Below the pieces are notes generated by a model. It saw only the letters and a program-made list of their open reading frames with translations. It searched no databases and was not told where the DNA came from. A stretch of 32,850 nt of DNA. Origin: Bacteroidales bacterium (GTDB lineage Bacteria > Bacteroidota > Bacteroidia > Bacteroidales > VadinHA17). Positions 1 through 6,541 of this stretch are shown here, in pieces (positions within the stretch are counted from its first letter, which is position 1; each line of letters opens with the position of its first letter). Where the stretch lies: the NCBI GenBank assembly GCA_017882305.1, contig JADGPU010000030.1, forward strand, positions 1 through 32,850, read 5' to 3'. The position numbers and the translations under genes are program-made.

Positions 1-130
1 AAAATATTTAAGAACTGACACAGAGGGACACTGAGGAGACACTAAGAACCACAGAAAAGAATTTAGCTAACTCTGTGTAGCTCTGTGATCCCGATAGCTA
101 TCGGGACTCTGTGATACTCTGTGTAACTAA
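1..130. repeat. CACAGAG/CTCTGTG microrepeat cluster
   Basis: This gene-free edge consists of degenerate copies of cacagag/gacact in the first half and ctctgtg(t/a) in the second half, so the halves can pair imperfectly. It lies downstream of selD, which ends at 155. A related cluster occurs at 23310-23412. Such strings are common as dispersed intergenic repeats in environmental Bacteroidota; I see no coding potential. A role as a transcript 3' end structure is possible but unproven. Confidence 0.6.
90..105. repeat. 16-bp perfect palindrome inside the microrepeat
   Basis: CCCGATAGCTATCGGG is a perfect palindrome. It is bordered on both sides by the same 9-mer, ctctgtgat (81-89 and 107-115), with one extra A before the right copy. 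That arrangement resembles insertion of a short palindrome into the repeat, but the surrounding sequence is itself periodic, so the matching flanks may be coincidental. Confidence 0.6.
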
Positions 131-154
131 AAAATTTACAAGTTCTTTACTTTT

Positions 155-1195
155 TCAATTATTCAAATAAATACATTTCTCCAGCGGCTCCGTAACATGA
201 CCGATAACGTTAGAATCCGACAAACCGGCACTTTTTAAATCTTCCAGGATTTTGCTCACCTTTTCAGTTGGTGCAGAAAACAAAAGTCCTCCGGATGTCT
301 GAGCATCGAAAGCAAGCATTTTCAGATTATAGTCAAGATCGGATGCAAAATCAATGTCTGTCTCGGCATACTCAAGGTTTCGGAATGAAGCACCAGGGAT
401 ACATCCTTCATCAATTAATATATAGCTATCGCCGATGTACGGAACTTTTTTCATATTTATGACCATTGATACCTTGCTTGCTCTGGCCATTTTCAGGGCA
501 TGACCTGCAAGTCCATAGCCAGTGATATCTGTTGCACCTTTAATATTGTATTTTTTCATCACCTCTGCACCAGATTTGTTGAGCAGTTTCATCAGGCATT
601 TGGCATCAGTAACATCTCTGACAGAAGACATCCCTAACCTTAGTCCGGCCAATATTACCCCAATTCCAAGTGGTTTTGTAAGTATCAGAGAATCCCCGGG
701 TCTGGCACCCGAATTTGTAATGATTTTATCAGGATGAATATAACCGACCACAGCCAGGCCATACTTTGGAGGGAAATCATCAATTGTGTGCCCGCCGATA
801 ATCCTCACGCCTGCTTCAGTTGCCATGTCGAATCCACCTCTTAATATATCTGCATAAGCTTCTATCGGTAACTTTGCTGCAGGAAACATCATAATGTTAA
901 GGGCCAGTACGGGATCTCCGCCCATTGCATAAACATCGCTGATTGAGTTGGCAGCTGCTATCTGTCCGAATTCATAAGGGTCGCTGCAGACAGGCGGAAA
1001 AAAGTCAGTAGTTAAAACGAGAGCGAGGTCATCATTGACTTTGTAAACACCGGCATCGTCATGAGTATCAATGTCGACCAATATGTTCGGATCCATGGGT
1101 AAAGGGAGATACTTAAGAATTTCCTCCAGTTGCTTCGGTGATATTTTTGCCGAACAACCACCGTATTCTACCATCTGAAGAAGGTCAAATTTCAT
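155..1195 (-). CDS. selD: Selenide, water dikinase (selenophosphate synthase)
   Basis: SelD makes selenophosphate from selenide and ATP, the selenium donor for selenocysteine, selenouridine or selenium-cofactor synthesis. At 346 aa it has the usual length. The N-terminal active-site motif reads GGCSAK, with Cys14 and Lys17 in the places of the catalytic Cys and Lys of E. coli SelD. The catalytic residue is encoded by TGT, not TGA, so it is not a selenocysteine form. Further family landmarks are the Asp pair in DTHDDAG (43-49), TTDFFPP (62-68), AANSISDVYAMGGDP (81-95) and IIGGHT. The gene follows yedF by 17 nt on the same strand, so the two are probably cotranscribed. No selA, selB, selenocysteine tRNA or selU is visible here, so the use made of the selenophosphate cannot be told from this window. 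Confidence 0.95.
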   Translation of the reverse strand: MKFDLLQMVEYGGCSAKISPKQLEEILKYLPLPMDPNILVDIDTHDDAGVYKVNDDLALVLTTDFFPPVCSDPYEFGQIAAANSISDVYAMGGDPVLALNIMMFPAAKLPIEAYADILRGGFDMATEAGVRIIGGHTIDDFPPKYGLAVVGYIHPDKIITNSGARPGDSLILTKPLGIGVILAGLRLGMSSVRDVTDAKCLMKLLNKSGAEVMKKYNIKGATDITGYGLAGHALKMARASKVSMVINMKKVPYIGDSYILIDEGCIPGASFRNLEYAETDIDFASDLDYNLKMLAFDAQTSGGLLFSAPTEKVSKILEDLKSAGLSDSNVIGHVTEPLEKCIYLNN

Positions 1196-1212
1196 ACCTG
1201 TTCATGTTTTAT

Positions 1213-1827
1213 TTATGGTCTTATAATATTTCCCGAAGAAGACATTACCTCAATAATAGAATACATATTGCTGATGGTACCTGCCCCTACAACAGACTCA
1301 AGTGAGTAGTGGTTGACACATGTTGCACAAATCATTAATTCAACTCCCATTTTTTCGAGATCTCTAAGATGTTCAATAACAGAGGAAGAGTTTGCAACCA
1401 GCTTGACACCATTGTTATAGAAAACCATTTTCTGAGGCAGTTTGTCAAGGTCCTTTAGTGCTATAATAAAATTGGTCATCAATAAATGGCCAAGCTTATC
1501 ATCACCTTCACCCATTTTATCAGAAGAAAAAACAACTACAAAATTCCCCTTTTCAAAATGCGAAATTGAAGAAGTGCAATAATCTTCTGCTTCGGTTTGA
1601 ACAACGTCCAGGGTTGTCTTTGTTATTGTCAGAGTCCGGACCCCCTCCGACTCACTGACCTGAAAATCTGCTTTGTTATCTTTAAGAAAACGGCTCAAAT
1701 TGTCAAATGACGTCTGATTATCAGTCAGCACTATAAATGATTCTCCAGCAGAAGTTTCTTTCAGAGCCTTCTTTGCTGCAATCAATGGAGCCGGGCATAA
1801 TTGCCCTTTTGTATCTACTATTCTCAT
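1213..1827 (-). CDS. yedF: YedF-type selenium metabolism protein (TusA + DsrE-like)
   Basis: This 204-aa protein joins a TusA/SirA-like domain (about 1-75) to a DsrE/F-like domain (about 95-204). The TusA part carries the CPxP signature with Cys11 (LCPAP). The second part starts with a VVFSSDKMGEGDD stretch and has a CATC motif near residue 167, both typical of the YedF family found beside selD. The family is thought to handle reactive sulfur or selenium, probably passing selenium towards SelD; the exact reaction is not established. It is the first gene of the yedF-selD pair. The start is the ATG at 1827, which places the CPxP motif at the usual distance. Confidence 0.88.
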   Translation of the reverse strand: MRIVDTKGQLCPAPLIAAKKALKETSAGESFIVLTDNQTSFDNLSRFLKDNKADFQVSESEGVRTLTITKTTLDVVQTEAEDYCTSSISHFEKGNFVVVFSSDKMGEGDDKLGHLLMTNFIIALKDLDKLPQKMVFYNNGVKLVANSSSVIEHLRDLEKMGVELMICATCVNHYSLESVVGAGTISNMYSIIEVMSSSGNIIRP

Positions 1828-1868
1828 AATTTACGGATAAAAACGATGCGTAAAAATACTAAAGAAAA

Positions 1869-1901
1869 GTTGAAAATGTTGAAAAGTTGAAAAGTTGAAG
1901 G
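1869..1901. repeat. Short tandem repeat GTTGAAAA
   Basis: Four successive units, GTTGAAAAT, GTTGAAAA, GTTGAAAA and GTTGAAGG, lie between the divergent yedF and the small exported protein gene. Unit-number changes would alter spacing upstream of the gene at 1967. No other function is evident. Confidence 0.65.
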
Positions 1902-1966
1902 AGTGTATGAATTTTTATAACTTTACTACAATAAATTTTATTTACTTAACTTTATTATTTGTCAAT

Positions 1967-2374
1967 ATGAAAAAAATTCTGTTTCTTCCTTTGCTCTTTG
2001 TTGCAATAATGGTAACAAATTCATTATCTGCTCAAAGCACAACAAAAAAAAATATTTTGCCTGGTGCATGGTTTGGTAGGATCTCAGCTGACGGTACAGA
2101 TCTCAGGATAGTTTTCCATCTGAAATTAATCGAGAAGGATAGTCTTATTGCCACCCTTGACAGTCCCGACCAGGGAGCAAAGGATATACCTGTTGGCCAG
2201 GTCATTCTGGATATGAAAAAGCTTGTTATTCAGGCACCAGACCTAAATGGAGAATATAATGGAACAATTACCGGCGATTCGACAATGGAGGGTACCTGGT
2301 CCCAGAACGGTGCAGATTTTCCTCTGAATCTTAAAAAGCTAAGTACCAGCTTAACCACTAACATACCAAAATAG
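1967..2374 (+). CDS. Small exported beta-domain protein of unknown function
   Basis: This is a 135-aa protein with an N-terminal signal peptide (MKKILFLPLLF... to about SLSAQ, residues 1-23). The mature part, starting around GAWFGRISADGTDLRIVFHL and containing LDSPDQGAKDIPV, resembles the beta-rich domain found ahead of alpha/beta hydrolase domains in many Bacteroidota secreted hydrolases. Here it stands alone: the reading frame stops after LNLKKL... without a hydrolase domain. The ATG at 1967 is preferred over an upstream ATG at 1895, because only the former puts the hydrophobic signal at the N-terminus. It converges with the Nudix gene 17 nt away. Function is unknown; a ligand-binding or accessory role in the periplasm is a guess. 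Confidence 0.7.
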   Translation: MKKILFLPLLFVAIMVTNSLSAQSTTKKNILPGAWFGRISADGTDLRIVFHLKLIEKDSLIATLDSPDQGAKDIPVGQVILDMKKLVIQAPDLNGEYNGTITGDSTMEGTWSQNGADFPLNLKKLSTSLTTNIPK

Positions 2375-2391
2375 CCAAATCCTCCTTAATA

Positions 2392-3390
2392 TTATTTCTG
2401 ACTGGATTTTGGTCTTACAGGTATTTCGGCAAGTTTCCTGAGTATCATTCTTCCCCGAGCGGTGATACCCGCAGAGCCGTCTTCCATAAGGATAGTAATA
2501 GAGGTGAAAAGCTCATTTTTCAGTTCAGGATAAATCAATGAGAGCTTGTATAATATTTCCATTGTATAAGCCTTGACTGCAATTGCTGAAAACCCTGAGT
2601 TCAAAATATTAAAACAGAAATCAGCGAGCAAACCCTGTTGAATACTGTTAATTTTATCAAGATCGCTTAACGATATTATTCTGAGGAAAGAACGGAGTGT
2701 GCTTTCATTATTAATCTTACTCAGATTCTTAACAATCTGTTCGAGATATGGATAGATAATCTCCGGAAACCTGTCGCAAACTTTTGTAAGTGTCCATGAA
2801 GCCCTGAAAGCAAGATTTTTATCAGGAGAGAGTGAATATTCAAACAATTTCATGAAGATTGCAGGATTTTCTAATGCAGAAGCTGCAACCCATTCAGCCT
2901 CTTTCGTCCCCATCATATTGGTAACAATTGATTGAAGATCTGCTTTATCTGTCAAACTATCTTCAGTTTGTGAAACGATTTGCACTTCACTATTTTTTTC
3001 AGTTTTTTTTCTTTCCAGATAGTTCTCTGCAACAAAAACATCGGCCTCTGAAAAATCGAGCGTCATTAGATCCTTTTCGTCAACCCATTTATAATCAATA
3101 TGTTCCGAGAGAAAAGGCATTTCATCAAGTGTATCACAAATAAAAGGGATAAGCCTTATCTGCTTGTGGCCATAATCATGTTCGATTTCAGGCATCTTAC
3201 CGCAGATTACTATCTCTATTGATAGTTCTTCCCCGACTTCACGGATAATGCATTCTTCTTCAGTTTCTTCGGGAGCCATCTTACCCCCGGGAAATTCCCA
3301 TTTAAAAGGATGATCAGTTGCCTTTCCACGCTGGACAACCAGAATTTCATTCTCTTCATTCCTGATAACAGCACAGGTAACACTAATCAT
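2392..3390 (-). CDS. Nudix hydrolase (MutT/CTP-pyrophosphohydrolase type) with helical-repeat C-terminus
   Basis: Residues 1-130 form a Nudix domain: WEFPGGK (31-37) followed by the Nudix box GKM..E..(x7)..REVGEELSI (36-58), with metal-binding glutamates at 54-55 and an SEADVFVAENYL tail typical of MutT/(deoxy)nucleoside triphosphate pyrophosphohydrolases. It likely cleanses oxidised or non-canonical nucleotides. After a charged linker (about 128-155) comes a 170-aa all-helical region of HEAT-like appearance, with LAFRASWTLTKVCDRFPEIIYPYL-type helix pairs. Typical MutT proteins are about 130 aa, so this is more than twice the usual length. The two parts are in one uninterrupted frame. It is uncertain whether the tail binds a partner or regulates the enzyme. 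Start is ATG at 3390. Confidence 0.85.
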   Translation of the reverse strand: MISVTCAVIRNEENEILVVQRGKATDHPFKWEFPGGKMAPEETEEECIIREVGEELSIEIVICGKMPEIEHDYGHKQIRLIPFICDTLDEMPFLSEHIDYKWVDEKDLMTLDFSEADVFVAENYLERKKTEKNSEVQIVSQTEDSLTDKADLQSIVTNMMGTKEAEWVAASALENPAIFMKLFEYSLSPDKNLAFRASWTLTKVCDRFPEIIYPYLEQIVKNLSKINNESTLRSFLRIISLSDLDKINSIQQGLLADFCFNILNSGFSAIAVKAYTMEILYKLSLIYPELKNELFTSITILMEDGSAGITARGRMILRKLAEIPVRPKSSQK

Positions 3391-3413
3391 AATTCAGATA
3401 TGATTGTGACTCC

Positions 3414-3442
3414 CCTTCCCATCCTTCACCCAGAAGGGAAGG
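3414..3442. other. Short hairpin between the HsdR_N-like and Nudix genes
   Basis: CCTTCCC (3414-3420) pairs with GGGAAGG (3436-3442) over a 15-nt loop. It lies in the 71-nt gap after the minus-strand HsdR_N-like gene stops. There is no clear T-tract, so it may be an attenuator or weak terminator, or simply a repeat. Confidence 0.35.
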
Positions 3443-3461
3443 AGTAACAAGAAGAGTCGAA

Positions 3462-3917
3462 CTAAAATAAAAGGTCCTCGTACAATGGAATAACAAGTAA
3501 AAACTCATATTTCTTTTCAACATGATCAATCTTACAGGCATAATGATCCATCCCGTTTGTCACCACTATATATGGTACTTTGAATTCCATATTATAACAG
3601 ACAATCTGGTCGAATACTTTGTCATCAATTTTAATATCAGGTGCTTTACATTCAACTATCATTACCGGTTCGCCTGATCTGTTGTGAATCAGTATATCTA
3701 CTCTTCTTTTCATTTTATTGTATCTGAACATGACCTCAATTCCAAGAAGCCCGGAAGGATATTTCCCTTCTGTTATCAGGTACTGAACAAAATTCTGCCT
3801 GACCCACTCTTCAGGAGTGAGTTTTACATATTTCCTCCTTAACGGATCGAGGATCATTTCATTTCCTTCTTTTCCGGTGATCCTGAAGGAATATTGAGGC
3901 AGATTTAACTGTTTCAA
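3462..3917 (-). CDS. HsdR N-terminal-domain-like protein (restriction-endonuclease fold)
   Basis: A small protein of about 151 aa similar to the N-terminal nuclease-fold domain of type I restriction HsdR subunits (HSDR_N family). Visible family features are DPLRRKYV, LTPEEWVRQNFVQYLI, KRRVDILIHN and VMIVECKAP; the D...ECK spacing matches a PD-(D/E)xK nuclease core. No hsdM/hsdS or helicase domain is nearby, so it is not part of a restriction system here. Proteins like this commonly sit next to holA in Bacteroidota; their role is unknown. Start choice: the frame is open further upstream to 4007, overlapping the divergent AMP nucleosidase start, but the leader there is hydrophobic and atypical. 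The TTG at 3917 gives the usual N-terminus (KQLNLPQYSF) and leaves 79 nt for divergent promoters. The true start is not certain. Confidence 0.75.
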   Translation of the reverse strand: MKQLNLPQYSFRITGKEGNEMILDPLRRKYVKLTPEEWVRQNFVQYLITEGKYPSGLLGIEVMFRYNKMKRRVDILIHNRSGEPVMIVECKAPDIKIDDKVFDQIVCYNMEFKVPYIVVTNGMDHYACKIDHVEKKYEFLLVIPLYEDLLF

Positions 3918-3996
3918 CTTAGTTTTGTATTTTTGACTTCTTAATTCCGCAATCAGATACAAATATATTGAGATAATCATTAAATAAAATAACCAG

Positions 3997-4767
3997 ATGA
4001 AAACCAAAGAGGAAATTGTTAATAACTGGCTTCCGCGCTACACGGGTAAATCCGTAGAAAGCTTCGGTAAATACTTCCTCCTGACAAATTATCTGTACTA
4101 TGTAGAACTTTTTGCAAAATGGAACAATGTGCCGGTTGAAGGCAAAGATAAAAACATGCCTAATGCCACTGCAGATGGGATAACTATCATAAATTTCGGT
4201 ATGGGTAGTCCAAATGCGGCAACTATAATGGATCTTCTTAGTGCAGTAACTCCGAATGCAGTCTTGTTTCTTGGAAAATGCGGAGGATTGAAGAAAAAGA
4301 ACACATTAGGTGATCTGATACTTCCTATTGCTGCAATCAGAAGCGACGGAACATCGAACGACTATCTTCCCAATGAGGTTCCGGCTCTTCCTGCTTTTAA
4401 ACTCCAGAGTGCGATATCTGCCACCATAACAAGATTTAACAGGGAGTACTGGACAGGTACAGTATATACAACAAACAGAAGGGTCTGGGAATACGATGAC
4501 AGGTTTAAGAAATACCTCGTCAAAACCCGGGCTATGGCAATTGATATGGAAACCGCAACTATTTTTACTGTCGGATTTGCTAATGAGATCCCAACCGGAG
4601 CCCTCCTTCTTGTTTCTGATCAGCCAATGATTTCGACCGGTATCAAAACAGAAGCCACCGATGTGAAAGTCACGTCGGATTATGTTGAAATTCACCTTCA
4701 GATTGGGATTGCTTCCCTCCGTGAAATAATAGATAACGGGGTATCAGTTAAACACTTAAAATTCTGA
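3997..4767 (+). CDS. amn: AMP nucleosidase (short Bacteroidota type)
   Basis: This enzyme hydrolyses AMP to adenine and ribose 5-phosphate. The 256-aa protein is the catalytic nucleoside-phosphorylase-like fold without the extra N-terminal domain of the longer E. coli Amn. Landmarks are INFGMGSPNA (65-74), FLGKCGGLKKK (91-101), the substrate-site AIDMETAT (181-188) and SDQP (207-210), all characteristic of the PNP/UDP superfamily. It ends only 2 nt before holA, indicating cotranscription. It starts at ATG 3997, divergent from the HsdR_N-like gene. A general nucleoside phosphorylase is the main alternative, but the FGMGSPNA segment and length favour AMP nucleosidase. Confidence 0.85.
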   Translation: MKTKEEIVNNWLPRYTGKSVESFGKYFLLTNYLYYVELFAKWNNVPVEGKDKNMPNATADGITIINFGMGSPNAATIMDLLSAVTPNAVLFLGKCGGLKKKNTLGDLILPIAAIRSDGTSNDYLPNEVPALPAFKLQSAISATITRFNREYWTGTVYTTNRRVWEYDDRFKKYLVKTRAMAIDMETATIFTVGFANEIPTGALLLVSDQPMISTGIKTEATDVKVTSDYVEIHLQIGIASLREIIDNGVSVKHLKF

Positions 4768-4769
4768 TA

Positions 4770-5780
4770 ATGCCTGTAACTTACGAGGAGATAATCTCCG
4801 ATCTGAAAAACCGAATTTTTAAACCTGTTTACTTTCTGGCCGGTGAAGAACCTTATTACATTGACCTCATCACCGAGTATATACAAGAGAAAGTACTACC
4901 TGAAGATGAAAAGGCATTTAACCAGATCATCCTTTATGGTGACGATACAAATATTGCTGCAATAATCGATACAGCACGAAGATTTCCTATGATGGCCAGT
5001 CATCAGGTACTTATTATCAAAGAGGCTCAATCTCTGAAAAAGCTGGATGACCTTATCATATATCTGGAGAAACCACTATTATCAACAATACTTGTATTCA
5101 ACTATAAGTACACGACAATTGATAAAAGAACCAGGCTTTTTAAAACACTTGAAAGTCGAGGTGTCTATTTTGAATCATCCAGAATACGTGATTATCTTAT
5201 TCCGGCTTGGATTGAAAGGTACCTGATGGTCAAGGGTATAAAAACAGATCCGGGCGCAAGTGCGATGCTTACTGAATATCTGGGAACAGATTTGCATAAG
5301 ATTGTGAATGAGCTTAATAAACTTATCATAACTCTTCCTCCCGGTAAGCCATTTATAACAACAACATTGATTGAAAAAAATATAGGGATTAGTAAGGACT
5401 ATAATAATTTTGAATTACAGAAGGCGATCGGGGAAAAGAATATCCTCAAAGCCAATATGATAGTTCACTATTTCGCTGATAATCCCAAAGACAACCCCAT
5501 TACACTGTCAATCGCGTCGCTTTTCGGATTCTTCAGCAAGCTTTTGACTTTCCATTACCTCACAGATAAATCGAAAAACAATGTTGCGGCAGTACTTAAG
5601 ATTAATCCTTTTTTTGTGAAGGAATATGAGAACTCTGCGTCAAAGTACAATGTTTCAAAGATTGTGCAGATTATCAGTCTTTTACGCACATACGATATGA
5701 AATCAAAGGGTTACGGAGATCCGGGTACCGAGCCCGGCGATCTACTGAAGGAGCTGGTTTTCAGGATACTGCATTGTTGA
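4770..5780 (+). CDS. holA: DNA polymerase III subunit delta
   Basis: HolA is the delta subunit of the clamp loader, which opens the beta sliding clamp during replication. The 336-aa length is normal. The N-terminal part has the family pattern KPVYFLAGEEPYYIDLI (about 18-34) and the FPMM...LIIKEAQSL strand-helix region, followed by IPAWIERYL and the LGTDLHKIVNELNKL segment of the lid domain. Delta subunits lack an active Walker A motif, and none is present here. It lies 2 nt after amn and converges on the YqgE gene, with a 33-bp palindrome between them. Confidence 0.92.
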   Translation: MPVTYEEIISDLKNRIFKPVYFLAGEEPYYIDLITEYIQEKVLPEDEKAFNQIILYGDDTNIAAIIDTARRFPMMASHQVLIIKEAQSLKKLDDLIIYLEKPLLSTILVFNYKYTTIDKRTRLFKTLESRGVYFESSRIRDYLIPAWIERYLMVKGIKTDPGASAMLTEYLGTDLHKIVNELNKLIITLPPGKPFITTTLIEKNIGISKDYNNFELQKAIGEKNILKANMIVHYFADNPKDNPITLSIASLFGFFSKLLTFHYLTDKSKNNVAAVLKINPFFVKEYENSASKYNVSKIVQIISLLRTYDMKSKGYGDPGTEPGDLLKELVFRILHC

Positions 5781-5801
5781 TGATGTTCTGTCATAATAAT
5801 T

Positions 5802-5830
5802 GTAGAGACAGGTCTGAGACCTGTCTCTAC
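5802..5830. repeat. 29-bp palindrome, GTAGAGAC family, copy 1
   Basis: The sequence begins GTAGAGAC and ends GTCTCTAC with 14-bp arms around one unpaired G at 5816. The flanking TT/AA pairs extend the perfect palindrome to 5800-5832. It sits between the convergent holA and yqgE genes. The core is AGGTCT/AGACCT, unlike copies 2 and 3. It could act as a two-way transcription end structure, although no T-tract follows. Confidence 0.8.
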
Positions 5831-5843
5831 AACACCAATTATG

Positions 5844-6434
5844 TCAATTCATTTCAGGCGAATCGGGGAAATCTGCCCACATCCTGTATTTGTTCTTAAA
5901 GCTCCTCAAAACCTTCTTCCAGATATCATCGCCTCTGTTATTCAGAACAATATTGGAATTGACCTTTGCAATTACCCATGAGTTTTCTTTAAGTTCGCGG
6001 TCAAGCTGGCCGGATGACCAGCCGGAATAACCAAGGAAAAACCTGATCTGTGATTTATTTATTTTCCCTGTTTTTATCAGGTCCCTTATGCTGTCAATGT
6101 CACCGCCCCAGAAAATATTTCCCTCTATCAGAACACTTTTCGGAATTAAATCGCCAAGATTATGCAGATAATGAAGAGTATCGGGTGCTACAGGTCCTCC
6201 CATGCTGAGGTTTTCATCCCAGCCTTCAAATCCTTCGATAGCAGCGCTGACCTTTAAATCAAGTTCTTTATTCAGAATAAAGCCAACAGATCCCTGAGGG
6301 TTATGATCAGTGAGATATACTATGCTCCGGTTAAAAAAGGTATCGGGCAGAAATGGTTCAGAAATCAGAATCTTACCCTTCTCCGGGATTTTATCTTCCG
6401 GTAATATCGCAAACAAATCAAGTTCCGGTTGCAT
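5844..6434 (-). CDS. YqgE/AlgH family protein
   Basis: This 196-aa protein belongs to the YqgE/AlgH (DUF179) family. Recognisable parts are KGKILISEPFLPDTFFNRSIVYL, GSVGFILNKEL, the MGGPV motif and RFFLGYSGWSSGQLDREL. The biochemical role of this family is not established. The ATG at 6434 is chosen; a TTG 15 nt upstream is in frame but adds nothing family-like. A good Bacteroidota promoter lies 35-65 nt upstream (see 6469-6499). The gene converges with holA. Confidence 0.9.
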   Translation of the reverse strand: MQPELDLFAILPEDKIPEKGKILISEPFLPDTFFNRSIVYLTDHNPQGSVGFILNKELDLKVSAAIEGFEGWDENLSMGGPVAPDTLHYLHNLGDLIPKSVLIEGNIFWGGDIDSIRDLIKTGKINKSQIRFFLGYSGWSSGQLDRELKENSWVIAKVNSNIVLNNRGDDIWKKVLRSFKNKYRMWADFPDSPEMN

Positions 6435-6468
6435 AATTCGAATTAACAATTAGAATATAAATATTATA

Positions 6469-6499
6469 CAAAAATAATTAAGTAAAAAATTATCTTCAA
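6469..6499 (-). promoter_or_regulatory. Bacteroidota-type promoter for the YqgE gene
   Basis: On the minus strand, TTG (6497-6499) is followed after exactly 20 nt by TATTTTTG (6469-6476), matching the Bacteroidota -33/-7 pattern TTTG-N19-21-TAnnTTTG. The predicted start point would give a 5' leader of about 28 nt. Confidence 0.6.
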
Positions 6500-6541
6500 T
6501 TAAATATTATCATATTTTTACCCCAATTGTTAAATAATGTC

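Noticed and set aside
1150..1160. Possible selenocysteine codon in selD
   Set aside because: The active-site codon reads TGT (Cys), so no recoding is needed.
3462..3917. Restriction-modification system
   Set aside because: Only an HsdR_N-like domain is present; there is no methylase, specificity subunit or helicase, and the gene sits in a housekeeping context.
4306..4695. Minus-strand open frame of 129 codons
   Set aside because: It is antisense to the AMP nucleosidase gene, whose family motifs are intact; no start signal or homology is apparent.
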